From Bacteroidota bacterium (GTDB lineage: Bacteria; Bacteroidota; Bacteroidia; Bacteroidales; UBA1556), in assembly GCA_003648395.1 (NCBI GenBank), contig QMPB01000138.1, forward strand, positions 1-9,134: DNA of 9,134 nt. Direction: 5' to 3'. Position numbers and translations under genes: made by a program. A model generated the notes under the pieces. The model did no database searches and was not told the origin of the DNA. It saw only the letters and a program-made list of their open reading frames with translations. Below, one piece after another: positions 1 to 7,446 of the stretch. Each line of letters opens with the position of its first letter. The stretch's first letter is position 1.

Positions 1-1566
1 AAAACAGGTACATTGTATGATTTTTCAAATAATGGAGATTTTAAAGGTGACTTGGTGTTTTTTGGAAGCATGAATAATAAAAAGTACGAATATATATTTA
101 CTAACCCAATAGATGAAGAATATGATGTGGATTCGGATTTAGTAAAAAGGTTTGTAGATATAGACAAAAAGATTGATAATACACAATGGCAATACCTAAC
201 ATCTAATAACAATCCATATCCAAACAGAAGAATACCAGTATTCTTTAAAGAAAAGGATGGAAAAGTAGAGCATTTTGGGTTCTCAAGATTATACAAAATG
301 TCAAATACAAAGTATTTGAATGAACTTAACCCATTAGCTAGCTATTATACTAGAGATAAAGAATATGGATTTGATTTAGCAGATACTTTATTTGGGACAG
401 TTGAAGATACTGACAATAAGCATGGTGAAAATAGAAACAAAAAGAGTCTTAAAGGAAGAGTATATATTGGACACGCATTTGGTGATGGTGAAATTACACC
501 TAATGAACCAGTTAACATGGTATTAGGAGGACCAAAAGCATCATATTACCCATTTTACATAAAGAGTGGTGAAACCTATTTAAATGAAAATGCAGAACTC
601 AGTGGATTTAAGAAATACCCAGTTCATGGTGATAATAATACAAACCCGAGTAGTCTTACAAATGAAAATACTGATATCCAGACTCAAATAACGCCATTGC
701 CAACAGCTACAACTTTCAATGGCAAAGTGCGCTTTTTTAACTTAACAAAAGTTGAAATAGGAGCATTACTTTCAGCAATTACTTTGCACAACCAAAATGG
801 CATCTTGAATCATAGTTTGGGTAGTGCTAAACCATTGGGTTTTGGAAAAGCCACTGTTTTTGCCATATTGAATAATTCAACTAAGTATGATTTAGAAGAT
901 TATATCTCATCTTTTGAAAAGTATATCTCTTTTGAGATGAAGAAAAAAGGTATTGATTGGATTAAGTCTGATTCGCTAAAAGAACTTTATGCAATGACTA
1001 AAGATCCATTGAAAGAAATGCTTTTAAAATATCCTGAACTTGAATTGCAAGGTGTTTCAAAAAGAGACTCAAATGAATTCAATAAATATAGGGGCAAAGG
1101 ATTAGACAAATATAGTAAAGGGTTGAATGATAGTTTTGTTAGTGTAAGTGAAAGAAGAAAACTAGAAATAGCAAAGCAGGAAGAAAATGTTAGAAAAGCC
1201 GAACTAATTGCCAAAGAAAAAGCAAATAAAGAAGAAATTGAACGAAAAGCAAAACAAGCTGAAGAGAAATTAAAACAAGCGCAAGAAATCAATAAAGCAA
1301 AACGAGCAGAACTAAAAAGTTCAGGTTTAATATCACTTGTTAATATTGATGAGTTTACAAAAGGTAAATCCATAGTTAAGGAGTATAAAAAAATAAACAA
1401 AACCATTGATTCATCAGAATTTGACCATATTAAAGTTTTTGTTCAAAATTGTATTAAAAAAGACAATAAGAAATGGAAAAGTTTGAAACGTGATAATTGG
1501 AAGGAAGTTAAATCATGGATTGGCCAAGAAACTGCTAAAAACTGGCACAATGAACTAAGTAAATAG
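1..1566 (+). CDS. Type III CRISPR-associated RAMP protein, TIGR03986-like (5' partial)
   Basis: This is probably a Cas7-group RAMP backbone subunit of a type III effector complex, which binds crRNA and target RNA in the cytoplasm. The frame is open from base 1 (K-T-G-T-L-Y), and the only nearby start would be a TTG at 13 inside conserved-looking sequence, so the gene almost certainly begins upstream. Counting from the first codon, family-like segments are a GDLVFFG strand (about 16-22), DLADTLFG (125-132), KGRVYIGHAF (151-160), LGGPKASYYPFY (175-186), and the RAMP-type glycine-rich end HSLGSAKPLGFG (271-282). Beyond the RAMP core there is a Lys/Glu/Ala-rich coiled coil (about 382-438) and a basic, Trp-containing helical tail of about 80 residues. 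The next gene starts one base after the stop, so the two share an operon. The family assignment comes from motif recall, not a search. The exact subtype cannot be told without Cas10. Confidence 0.8.
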   Translation, partial: KTGTLYDFSNNGDFKGDLVFFGSMNNKKYEYIFTNPIDEEYDVDSDLVKRFVDIDKKIDNTQWQYLTSNNNPYPNRRIPVFFKEKDGKVEHFGFSRLYKMSNTKYLNELNPLASYYTRDKEYGFDLADTLFGTVEDTDNKHGENRNKKSLKGRVYIGHAFGDGEITPNEPVNMVLGGPKASYYPFYIKSGETYLNENAELSGFKKYPVHGDNNTNPSSLTNENTDIQTQITPLPTATTFNGKVRFFNLTKVEIGALLSAITLHNQNGILNHSLGSAKPLGFGKATVFAILNNSTKYDLEDYISSFEKYISFEMKKKGIDWIKSDSLKELYAMTKDPLKEMLLKYPELELQGVSKRDSNEFNKYRGKGLDKYSKGLNDSFVSVSERRKLEIAKQEENVRKAELIAKEKANKEEIERKAKQAEEKLKQAQEINKAKRAELKSSGLISLVNIDEFTKGKSIVKEYKKINKTIDSSEFDHIKVFVQNCIKKDNKKWKSLKRDNWKEVKSWIGQETAKNWHNELSK

Positions 1567-1567
1567 T

Positions 1568-2035
1568 ATGCAAAACTACATAAATCAACTCATCCAAGAC
1601 TTCAATCTAGCTGAGGAAGACCCAACGCAAGAAACCAACTTTGGCGATACCTACGATGAGTTTGAAAAGCAAATGTTGGAGATAGAGGAATCGAGATATG
1701 AGCCAGCTAAGCAGGTGGTTGGAGTTAGTTATGTAGAATTGCCGCCAGCCGAAAGAATGACAGTGGCACAAACACAAGAGTTGACAATTGCGATGCTTAA
1801 TGCTTTGTCGGCAAAGGGGACAAATGTGATCTTCCCAGGAGATGGTATTCCTGCAAAACTTGCTTATGAGCAATTGCGTAAGCATTTTAAGGAAGGATTT
1901 CATGCTGTCTCAGGCTGGAATATCGACTTTTGTGATGGAGACTGTCCTAGCTGTGCTTTTGTAGATTATTGCAAAGCTAAAGATGACATCTGGACCGCAG
2001 AAGAGTTGAAAAAGGAAATGACTAAAAGGCAGTGA
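1568..2035 (+). CDS. Small cysteine-cluster protein of unknown function
   Basis: I do not recognise an established function for this 155-residue protein. It is acidic in its first 45 residues (repeated Glu/Asp). A middle segment has VSYVELPPAERMT (53-65) and a predicted helical stretch. Near the C-terminus is a compact cysteine cluster, C122-x3-C126-x2-C129-x5-C135, in the sequence DFCDGDCPSCAFVDYC, which could bind zinc or an iron-sulphur cluster. There is no signal peptide or membrane segment. The ATG lies one base after the stop of the RAMP gene, which argues for co-transcription and translational coupling, and it is the last gene before a 137-base gap. Its DNA looks less AT-rich than the genes downstream (more GC at third positions), so it may have a different history from the ancillary module. 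It may be an operon passenger rather than a CRISPR component. Confidence 0.7.
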   Translation: MQNYINQLIQDFNLAEEDPTQETNFGDTYDEFEKQMLEIEESRYEPAKQVVGVSYVELPPAERMTVAQTQELTIAMLNALSAKGTNVIFPGDGIPAKLAYEQLRKHFKEGFHAVSGWNIDFCDGDCPSCAFVDYCKAKDDIWTAEELKKEMTKRQ

Positions 2036-2172
2036 TTGGGTAATAATAATATTTACGAAATCATGATAGAAGTATATTATTTTAAGGTATATATTCAAAA
2101 TAATTAGATTTGCTCCGAAATGTAAAGAAATAAATCGTATATTTGTCTTGAATTAACGGAAAGAAAAAGGAT
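2036..2172. other. Intergenic gap between the cas operon tail and the ATPase gene
   Basis: These 137 very AT-rich bases hold no ORF of note. An all-AT inverted repeat (AATAATAT at 2045-2052, ATATTATT at 2074-2081, 21-base loop) followed by TTTAA is a weak terminator candidate for the upstream operon. A promoter-like element for the next gene sits at 2138-2145. Confidence 0.5.
2109..2145 (+). promoter_or_regulatory. Bacteroidota-type promoter-like element for the ATPase gene
   Basis: TATATTTG at 2138-2145 matches the Bacteroidota -7 consensus TAnnTTTG exactly and lies 27 bases before the ATG at 2173. The nearest TTTG that could serve as the -33 element is at 2109-2112, giving a 25-base spacer, longer than the usual 19-21. 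The -7 element is therefore credible and the -33 element is doubtful. It suggests that the ATPase gene has its own transcription start, separate from the RAMP operon. Confidence 0.45.
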
Positions 2173-3492
2173 ATGGATATTAAATTAATTATAAAAGAAA
2201 TAATTACTAGCTTTCATGCTTCTCCTAATGTGGATTGTATTAGGCGTAATATTCAATTACCTACAAATATCAAAAAGGTAATTACGGTAATTGGTGTTCG
2301 TAGAAGCGGAAAAACGTATTTATTATTTGATACAATAACTAAACTAATTAATGAAGGTGTTCCTAAAACTCATATTCTTTATATTAATTTTGAAGATGAA
2401 CGATTATTATTAAATCAAGAGGATTTGGATTTTATTCTTCAAGCATATCGGGAGTTATATCCCTCTGTGGAAGATAAAGATATATGGTTTTTCTTTGATG
2501 AAATTCAAAATGTAACTGCTTGGGAAAAATTCATAAGAAGGATATATGATACTGTGAGTAAAAATATTTATATCACAGGCTCTAATTCAAATTTTCTATC
2601 AACAGATATAGCAACATCACTTCGTGGTAGGAGTATTAATTATGAAGTCTATCCTTTCTCTTTTGATGAATATCTACGCTATTTGAACATTGATGATAAT
2701 ATACACCTGCCTAAAAATAAAGCTCTAATTATTAATAAGTATTACGATTTTTTGAAAAATGGAGGTTTTCCTGAAACCATTGATGTTGAATTGCGATTAA
2801 GAAATGAAATTCTACGGAATTATTTTTATGTGATGCTATATAAAGATTTGATAGAACGATATTCTATTACATCTACAAATATATTGAAACGCTATATTGA
2901 GAAAATAGCAGATAATATTGGTAAACCATTTTCTGTGAATAAGATATATAATGGATTTAAATCACAATCCTATAAATTAGACAAGAATTTGCTTTATGAA
3001 ATTAATGGTATTACTGAAAAAATATATTTAGCTTTTAGTATTTCTAAATTTGATTATTCTGCCAAGAAAAGAGATGCCTCTCTTCGGAAGATGTATTTTA
3101 TAGATAATGGCTTATTAAATACTCTAACAATGGGTTATTCTGAAGACTATGGTAAATTATTAGAGAATTATGTCTATTTGTATTTAAGACAAAATTACAG
3201 CAGTATATATGAGCAAAATATATTTTATCATAAAGGGAAGCAGGAGTGTGATTTTATTATTTATGACAATAAAAAAGTTATTGCAGCCATGCAGGTTAGT
3301 CATAATGTAAGTGATGAACAAACGCTAAAAAGAGAAATTAAAGGCTTGACGGAAGCAATGGAACTCTATAAATTGAATAAGGGGTTTATTATTACTTCAG
3401 AGCAAGAATATACTGTCATTAATGATGGTTTTGAAATAGCGATCATCCCTGCTTATAAGCTTTTTATGAAAAATGAAATTAGTTTTAGATAA
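2173..3492 (+). CDS. AAA ATPase of the AAA_14 / DUF4143 family
   Basis: This 439-residue protein has the two-part layout of the DUF4143 ATPases. An N-terminal AAA_14 domain has Walker A GVRRSGKT (41-48), Walker B IWFFFDE (104-110) followed by the typical IQNV, a sensor strand NIYITGSN (131-138), and the family hallmark LRGRSINYEVYPFSFDEYL (150-168). The C-terminal domain resembles a PD-(D/E)XK fold: LLENYVYLYL (319-328) and ECDFII (348-353) are kept. The position of the usual E-x-K is AMQVS (362-366), so Gln replaces the catalytic Glu and nuclease activity is doubtful; this substitution is common in the family. The cellular role of the family is poorly known. A promoter-like element precedes it, and 45 bases separate it from the next gene in the same direction. 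A dedicated CRISPR role is not shown, and it may be a cargo gene lying between cas and ancillary genes. Confidence 0.85.
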   Translation: MDIKLIIKEIITSFHASPNVDCIRRNIQLPTNIKKVITVIGVRRSGKTYLLFDTITKLINEGVPKTHILYINFEDERLLLNQEDLDFILQAYRELYPSVEDKDIWFFFDEIQNVTAWEKFIRRIYDTVSKNIYITGSNSNFLSTDIATSLRGRSINYEVYPFSFDEYLRYLNIDDNIHLPKNKALIINKYYDFLKNGGFPETIDVELRLRNEILRNYFYVMLYKDLIERYSITSTNILKRYIEKIADNIGKPFSVNKIYNGFKSQSYKLDKNLLYEINGITEKIYLAFSISKFDYSAKKRDASLRKMYFIDNGLLNTLTMGYSEDYGKLLENYVYLYLRQNYSSIYEQNIFYHKGKQECDFIIYDNKKVIAAMQVSHNVSDEQTLKREIKGLTEAMELYKLNKGFIITSEQEYTVINDGFEIAIIPAYKLFMKNEISFR

Positions 3493-3537
3493 ATTAGATT
3501 AATTTGAACGATTATTATAGTAATAAAAATGTGAATT

Positions 3538-4554
3538 ATGATAAACTATAAAGAAGAATTTAAGAAAATATCACATAATGTTGAAGAAGGGGATTATAAA
3601 AGTGTAGTAAGTAAATCAGCATGGCTGTTGGAGCAAGGCTTAAAACAATTGTATAAAGATCAATTTGAGTATTATGAAAGAGAAGATTGTAATGATGATG
3701 AATATAACGCATTAAATATTATAATTGAAAAGGAATTTGTAAATTTTGATATTGATAAAGCTACTCTTGGTTATATTGTGAAATTTTATCATTTAACAAG
3801 GTTTTTTGATATAGTGCAAAATAGATTGGATGTGCGTTTAACATTTACGAGAAAATTGCCCTGGAAGCATATTGTAACAAAAAGAAATACAATAGCTCAT
3901 GATGATTGTATAATAAAAAAAGATGTTGCAATTGATTTTATTCATTATGCTAAAGTGTTTATATATGAAACCGAGATTGATGATAGATATGGTGATTCTC
4001 TTAAGTCAAATAAATGTCATGAATGTAGAAGTATAGTGAAAGGTGAATGGAACTATTGTGCTAATTGTGGCTCAGATTTGTCAGTAAAATGTAAGAAGTG
4101 TGGTTCTGAATTAAAACAATCGTGGTCAATTTGTCCTGAATGTAAAAGACCAAGGTCTGGAGTAAAGGTAAAGGATCCTATACAGATGTATCAGTATTAT
4201 TGTGAAGCTGTATGGGCGGATGGTATATTAACAAAAGAAGAAAAGCACTTTTTAGAGTTAAAAAGGGAGGAGTTAGGCTTGAGTCATGAAACTGCTCATG
4301 AGGTTGAACGATTATATACGCCAATTGAAGCGATTATGTTTAGAGTTGCAGTTGAAGCAACTTTAGTAGATGGGGTGATAGATGAAGATGAAAGAGTTTA
4401 TTTACGAAAGCAAGCTGAAGTTATGGGTGTGAGTAGGGAAATTGCAAATGAAATATTTAATGCTTGCTTGACAATAGATTCTGTTGAGGATTTATATAAG
4501 GAAAATAAAAGTAAAGTTATTGTTATGAATACATTGAAACAAAATACTAATTAA
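3538..4554 (+). CDS. HEPN domain - double zinc ribbon - TerB-like protein
   Basis: This 338-residue protein appears to have three parts. Residues 1-145 form a helical HEPN-like domain (SKSAWLLEQGLKQLY near 25-39) ending in KRNTIAHDD, where R116 and H121 make the Rx4-6H motif of HEPN ribonucleases. Residues 160-202 hold eight cysteines as four CxxC knuckles (C160/C163, C174/C177, C185/C188, C199/C202), as in a double zinc ribbon. Residues 213-313 are a helical TerB-like region with an internal duplication: the pattern A..(D)G..t.eE...L......lG(l/v)S appears at about 222-249 and again at 271-299. There is no CARF domain and no membrane segment. Its stop codon directly abuts the ATG of the Card1-like gene, so the two are almost certainly co-transcribed. 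I infer an RNA-cutting or RNA-binding ancillary effector. A HEPN toxin partner or a structural role is also possible. The domain calls are from motifs only. Confidence 0.75.
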   Translation: MINYKEEFKKISHNVEEGDYKSVVSKSAWLLEQGLKQLYKDQFEYYEREDCNDDEYNALNIIIEKEFVNFDIDKATLGYIVKFYHLTRFFDIVQNRLDVRLTFTRKLPWKHIVTKRNTIAHDDCIIKKDVAIDFIHYAKVFIYETEIDDRYGDSLKSNKCHECRSIVKGEWNYCANCGSDLSVKCKKCGSELKQSWSICPECKRPRSGVKVKDPIQMYQYYCEAVWADGILTKEEKHFLELKREELGLSHETAHEVERLYTPIEAIMFRVAVEATLVDGVIDEDERVYLRKQAEVMGVSREIANEIFNACLTIDSVEDLYKENKSKVIVMNTLKQNTN

Positions 4555-5643
4555 ATGAGAATACTAATAAACCTATTAAGCGAGCAAACAATTCAAAATA
4601 TTGTTGCCATTAGACACTTTGAGGCAGATAAAGTAATAGTACTTACCACGCCTGAGTATATATGGCAAGTGGATAATTTTGAGAAAATAACTGGAGTGCC
4701 GCATGAGAAAATTGAGGTTTTGGCTTATAGTATGCAGAATAATATGCAACAATTGACATCTGTAATTGAACAGTTTAGTGAAAATGATATTGTTGTAAAT
4801 TATACAGGTGGAACAAAAATTATGGCTATGGCTGTAATGCTTAAAGTGCTTCTGTCAGTAAGGAAAAGAGTTTCTTTAGCCTATGTAAATACAAGAGATC
4901 TATTAATTGAAGAAATGATAATAAATGAAGATAAGACTCTAACTGCTGAAAATCATATACTAACTCAATCAGTTAGTATAAATGAATATTTTATAATGAA
5001 GGGTGAATCTATAGACTCTTATGATTTTGAGCTTAATAAGAGTGAAGAGGAAAGACTGTTACTGTCAAAGCAACTAATGAAAAACAATGTATATCTTTCA
5101 TTATTTAGAAAGCAGCAAAAATTCTTTATTAGAGGTATTCCGCTTGTAAGTCATAGAGTTGCAACTTCCAATAAATTTGATCTGTTTTGGGATAAGGATG
5201 AAATACTACTACGACAAGGAAATAAGGTTTACGACTATAAACATGGCGATGGTGGGCAGTATTTTACAGGAGCCTGGCTTGAGGAATTAATTTTTGACAA
5301 ACTCCATAAATCAGATAGGTTTGATAATGTAATCAAGAACCTAAAGATTAATTTTAAATCGGGTTTAGAGCGTTTTAATAAAAACGAAATGGACGTGGTG
5401 GTAACTAAAGGTTTTAAGACGGCATTTGTTGAGTGTAAAGCTGGAAATATAAAACAAGAGCATATTTATAAGCTGCGAGCTATTACTGATTATTTTTTAG
5501 GTAGTTTTGGAGTGGCAATCATTGTAGCTCGTTTTAAACCACAAGAAAATATTATAGAGAAATGTAAAGATTTAGGAGTGCATATATTTACAAATATAGA
5601 ATTTGATTATTTAGATGTTGAAATTGAGAAATTATTAAAATAA
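4555..5643 (+). CDS. Card1/Can2-like CARF nuclease (DUF1887 family)
   Basis: This is a predicted cyclic-oligoadenylate-activated nuclease of type III CRISPR immunity. The N-terminal CARF domain (about 1-140) opens with the strand MRILINLLSEQ and carries the ligand-site motif NYTGGTKIMAMA (82-93), which is characteristic of the DUF1887 group. The C-terminal domain (about 230-350) is PD-(D/E)XK-like: GAWLEELIFDKL (239-250) supplies the first acidic helix, NEMDVVV (277-283) gives D280, and FVECKAG (291-297) gives E293 and K295. All catalytic positions look intact. At 362 residues it is close to known Card1/Can2 proteins, which act as homodimers on single-stranded DNA and/or RNA when bound to cA4 (family knowledge). 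It follows the HEPN-zinc ribbon gene with no gap and precedes the Csx gene by 6 bases. Which cyclic oligoadenylate it binds cannot be read from the sequence. Confidence 0.88.
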   Translation: MRILINLLSEQTIQNIVAIRHFEADKVIVLTTPEYIWQVDNFEKITGVPHEKIEVLAYSMQNNMQQLTSVIEQFSENDIVVNYTGGTKIMAMAVMLKVLLSVRKRVSLAYVNTRDLLIEEMIINEDKTLTAENHILTQSVSINEYFIMKGESIDSYDFELNKSEEERLLLSKQLMKNNVYLSLFRKQQKFFIRGIPLVSHRVATSNKFDLFWDKDEILLRQGNKVYDYKHGDGGQYFTGAWLEELIFDKLHKSDRFDNVIKNLKINFKSGLERFNKNEMDVVVTKGFKTAFVECKAGNIKQEHIYKLRAITDYFLGSFGVAIIVARFKPQENIIEKCKDLGVHIFTNIEFDYLDVEIEKLLK

Positions 5644-5649
5644 AGGATT

Positions 5650-7014
5650 ATGGCTAAAGTTGTAATAAGTTTTTTAGGAACAGGTGGTTATTCAGACAGG
5701 GATAACAAGAGTAGAGGGAAATATAGAAAAGCTAAGTATTTAATAAAAGAAAATGGGAAAGAAATAGTTTATGAATCTGAATTTGTTGCTGAAGCTTTAA
5801 AGGAGCATTATGAAGCAGAACGTATCATTTATATTGGAACATTAAGGTCAATGTGGGAAGTTGTTTATGATAAAAAAGAATTTGTAAAGATAACTAATGA
5901 TGAACGATGGACTCAGATTGCTGAAATGGTTGAGCGCTCTAATCATTTGACACCAATGTCTGACGGAGATTTTCTTGAGAAATCTTTTGAAGATACAATT
6001 ATTACACCTGTTTTGGTTAAGTATGGATTAGATAAAGAAGAAAATGAGTATAATATTAAGCAGCTATTCTCTATAGAACAACTGCTGAATCATGGGGATG
6101 AATTGTATATAGACATTTCGCACAGTTTTCGTTCATTACCGATTGTATTAACGAATGTGTTAAATTTTATTGTTGAAAATAGTGATAAAGATATTTCAAT
6201 TAATAATATATCTTATGGCATGTTTGAGGTTAGTGATGAAATGGAAGGTTTAACACCTATTGTAAATCTTAGTGTTATTAACGAATTACAAGATAATATT
6301 AAAGCTGCACATGAATTAAAAGAATATGGAAACGCATATTTATTTGCAGAACAAATCCCTCTACAAAGTAAGATCTTTAATGATTTTACAGAGAATATTT
6401 CTATTAATAACCTATCAGGAATTCAAGGCTCTGTAAAAAGGATGATGGGGCTAAAGGATGACGATTATTCTGAATTGCAGAAAAATATATTGCCAAAAAT
6501 AATTGAAGAAATAAAATTACGATTTAAGAATGCTAAAGTAGCATCTCAATTTCAACTTGCAATAGCTAAATGGATGTTCGATAACAAAAAGATTGGCTAT
6601 GCATATATAGCCTTGTCAGAAGGTATAATTACTAAAATATGTGAGGATAAAGAAATTGATTCAAAAAAATATCATAATAGGGAATATGCCAAAATTCTTG
6701 TTTCCAACTCAGGTTTACAGCAGTCAAAAAAGCGATTAATTGATCGTTTTTCTAAGGATGGTAAAGATAATGCAAAGAATGAAATAAAAAATCTATGTAA
6801 AAGGTTAGATGTTAAGCTCGATAAAGAAGTGCGAGAAATTTTTCTTCAAGTTTCAAATATACGAAATACAGTTGCACATCAAACTCAGATAAATTTAGAT
6901 AAAAAAACATCGAAATCGTTAAATGTGGAATATAATAATAGGGTATTAAAGACATCGGAGATAATTAAGCTATTCCCTATTTATATTTCAAACTTAAACT
7001 TGTTTTTCAGATAA
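5650..7014 (+). CDS. Csx-type CARF-HEPN ribonuclease (TIGR02221 / TM1812-like)
   Basis: This predicted ancillary ribonuclease is turned on by cyclic oligoadenylate. The N-terminal CARF half starts with KVVISFLGTGGYSD (3-16), the glycine-rich opening typical of the TIGR02221 (Csx2-like) group. It carries DISHSFRSLP (155-164), a variant of the DxTHG motif in which Ser replaces Thr and Gly. The C-terminal half is helical and ends in a HEPN domain with SNIRNTVAHQT (402-412); R405 and H410 form the Rx4-6H catalytic pair. The length of 454 residues is normal for this group. AAAGGA lies two bases before the ATG and overlaps the stop of the Card1-like gene, so translation is probably coupled. Csx enzymes of this kind usually dimerise so that two HEPN motifs form one active site (family knowledge). 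Together with the preceding gene, the locus encodes two separate second-messenger effectors. Confidence 0.87.
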   Translation: MAKVVISFLGTGGYSDRDNKSRGKYRKAKYLIKENGKEIVYESEFVAEALKEHYEAERIIYIGTLRSMWEVVYDKKEFVKITNDERWTQIAEMVERSNHLTPMSDGDFLEKSFEDTIITPVLVKYGLDKEENEYNIKQLFSIEQLLNHGDELYIDISHSFRSLPIVLTNVLNFIVENSDKDISINNISYGMFEVSDEMEGLTPIVNLSVINELQDNIKAAHELKEYGNAYLFAEQIPLQSKIFNDFTENISINNLSGIQGSVKRMMGLKDDDYSELQKNILPKIIEEIKLRFKNAKVASQFQLAIAKWMFDNKKIGYAYIALSEGIITKICEDKEIDSKKYHNREYAKILVSNSGLQQSKKRLIDRFSKDGKDNAKNEIKNLCKRLDVKLDKEVREIFLQVSNIRNTVAHQTQINLDKKTSKSLNVEYNNRVLKTSEIIKLFPIYISNLNLFFR

Positions 7015-7025
7015 TATATCTTATC

Positions 7026-7397
7026 ATGCTAATAAACCTATCCAATCATCCATCAGAAAAATGGCAACAAAGTCAGAAAGAGCTTGCAAAGGCTAAATAT
7101 GGTTTAGTGCAGGATTTGTCATTTCCAGAAGTGCCTCCGATAGCATCTACAGAAGAAGTTGGAAAGCTTGCTAAGGAATTATTTAAGAAAATCACAAATA
7201 TATTTGACCAATGTGCCAATGAGCATATGCCAAATGCTGTGCATATACAAGGAGAGTTTACTTTGGTTTATGCATTAGTTACTATGCTAAAAACCTCAGG
7301 TATTTCCTGTATAGCCTCCACATCAAGCCGTAATGTTAGTAATGATGGTGATAAGAAAATAATTATCTTTGATTTTGTTCAGTTTAGGGAGTATTAG
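7026..7397 (+). CDS. Small CRISPR-accessory protein, possible ring-nuclease-like
   Basis: This 123-residue protein follows the Csx gene after 11 bases and ends the plus-strand cluster. It opens with a hydrophobic strand and polar turn, MLINLSNHPSEKW. It then has an amphipathic helix (14-24), a strand near YGLVQDLSFPEV (25-36), and a conserved-looking segment AVHIQGEFTLVYALVTMLKTSG (71-92), followed by a strand GISCIAST (92-99) and a C-terminal strand FDFVQFREY. This alternating strand-helix order fits a single Rossmann-like (CARF-related) domain with no effector domain attached. Small proteins of this shape beside CARF effectors include the Csx15, Csx16 and Csx20 groups, which are known or proposed ring nucleases that degrade cyclic oligoadenylate. 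I recall similar proteins in type III loci but cannot place this one in a named group. The ring-nuclease role is an inference from size, fold pattern and position. Confidence 0.6.
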   Translation: MLINLSNHPSEKWQQSQKELAKAKYGLVQDLSFPEVPPIASTEEVGKLAKELFKKITNIFDQCANEHMPNAVHIQGEFTLVYALVTMLKTSGISCIASTSSRNVSNDGDKKIIIFDFVQFREY

Positions 7398-7446
7398 TGC
7401 AATAGTAATTATTTTACATTTATATATTTGATAGAATAAAGAGAGT

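Noticed and set aside
987..1406. Open frame of 139 codons on the minus strand
   Set aside because: It is antisense to the coiled-coil part of the RAMP gene. Its Ser/Phe/Leu-rich product is the expected mirror of Lys/Glu/Ala-rich codons.
1607..2098. Two minus-strand frames over the cysteine-cluster gene
   Set aside because: They are antisense shadows with no recognisable motifs. The plus-strand frame has a coherent protein and operon spacing.
3499..3506. TTAATTTG as a -7 promoter element before the HEPN-zinc ribbon gene
   Set aside because: One mismatch to TAnnTTTG and no -33 partner. In a region this AT-rich such a match is expected by chance, so it was not annotated.
7398..7446. Possible bidirectional terminator between the convergent genes
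   Set aside because: The 49 bases are AT-rich but show no stem of useful length followed by a T run on either strand.
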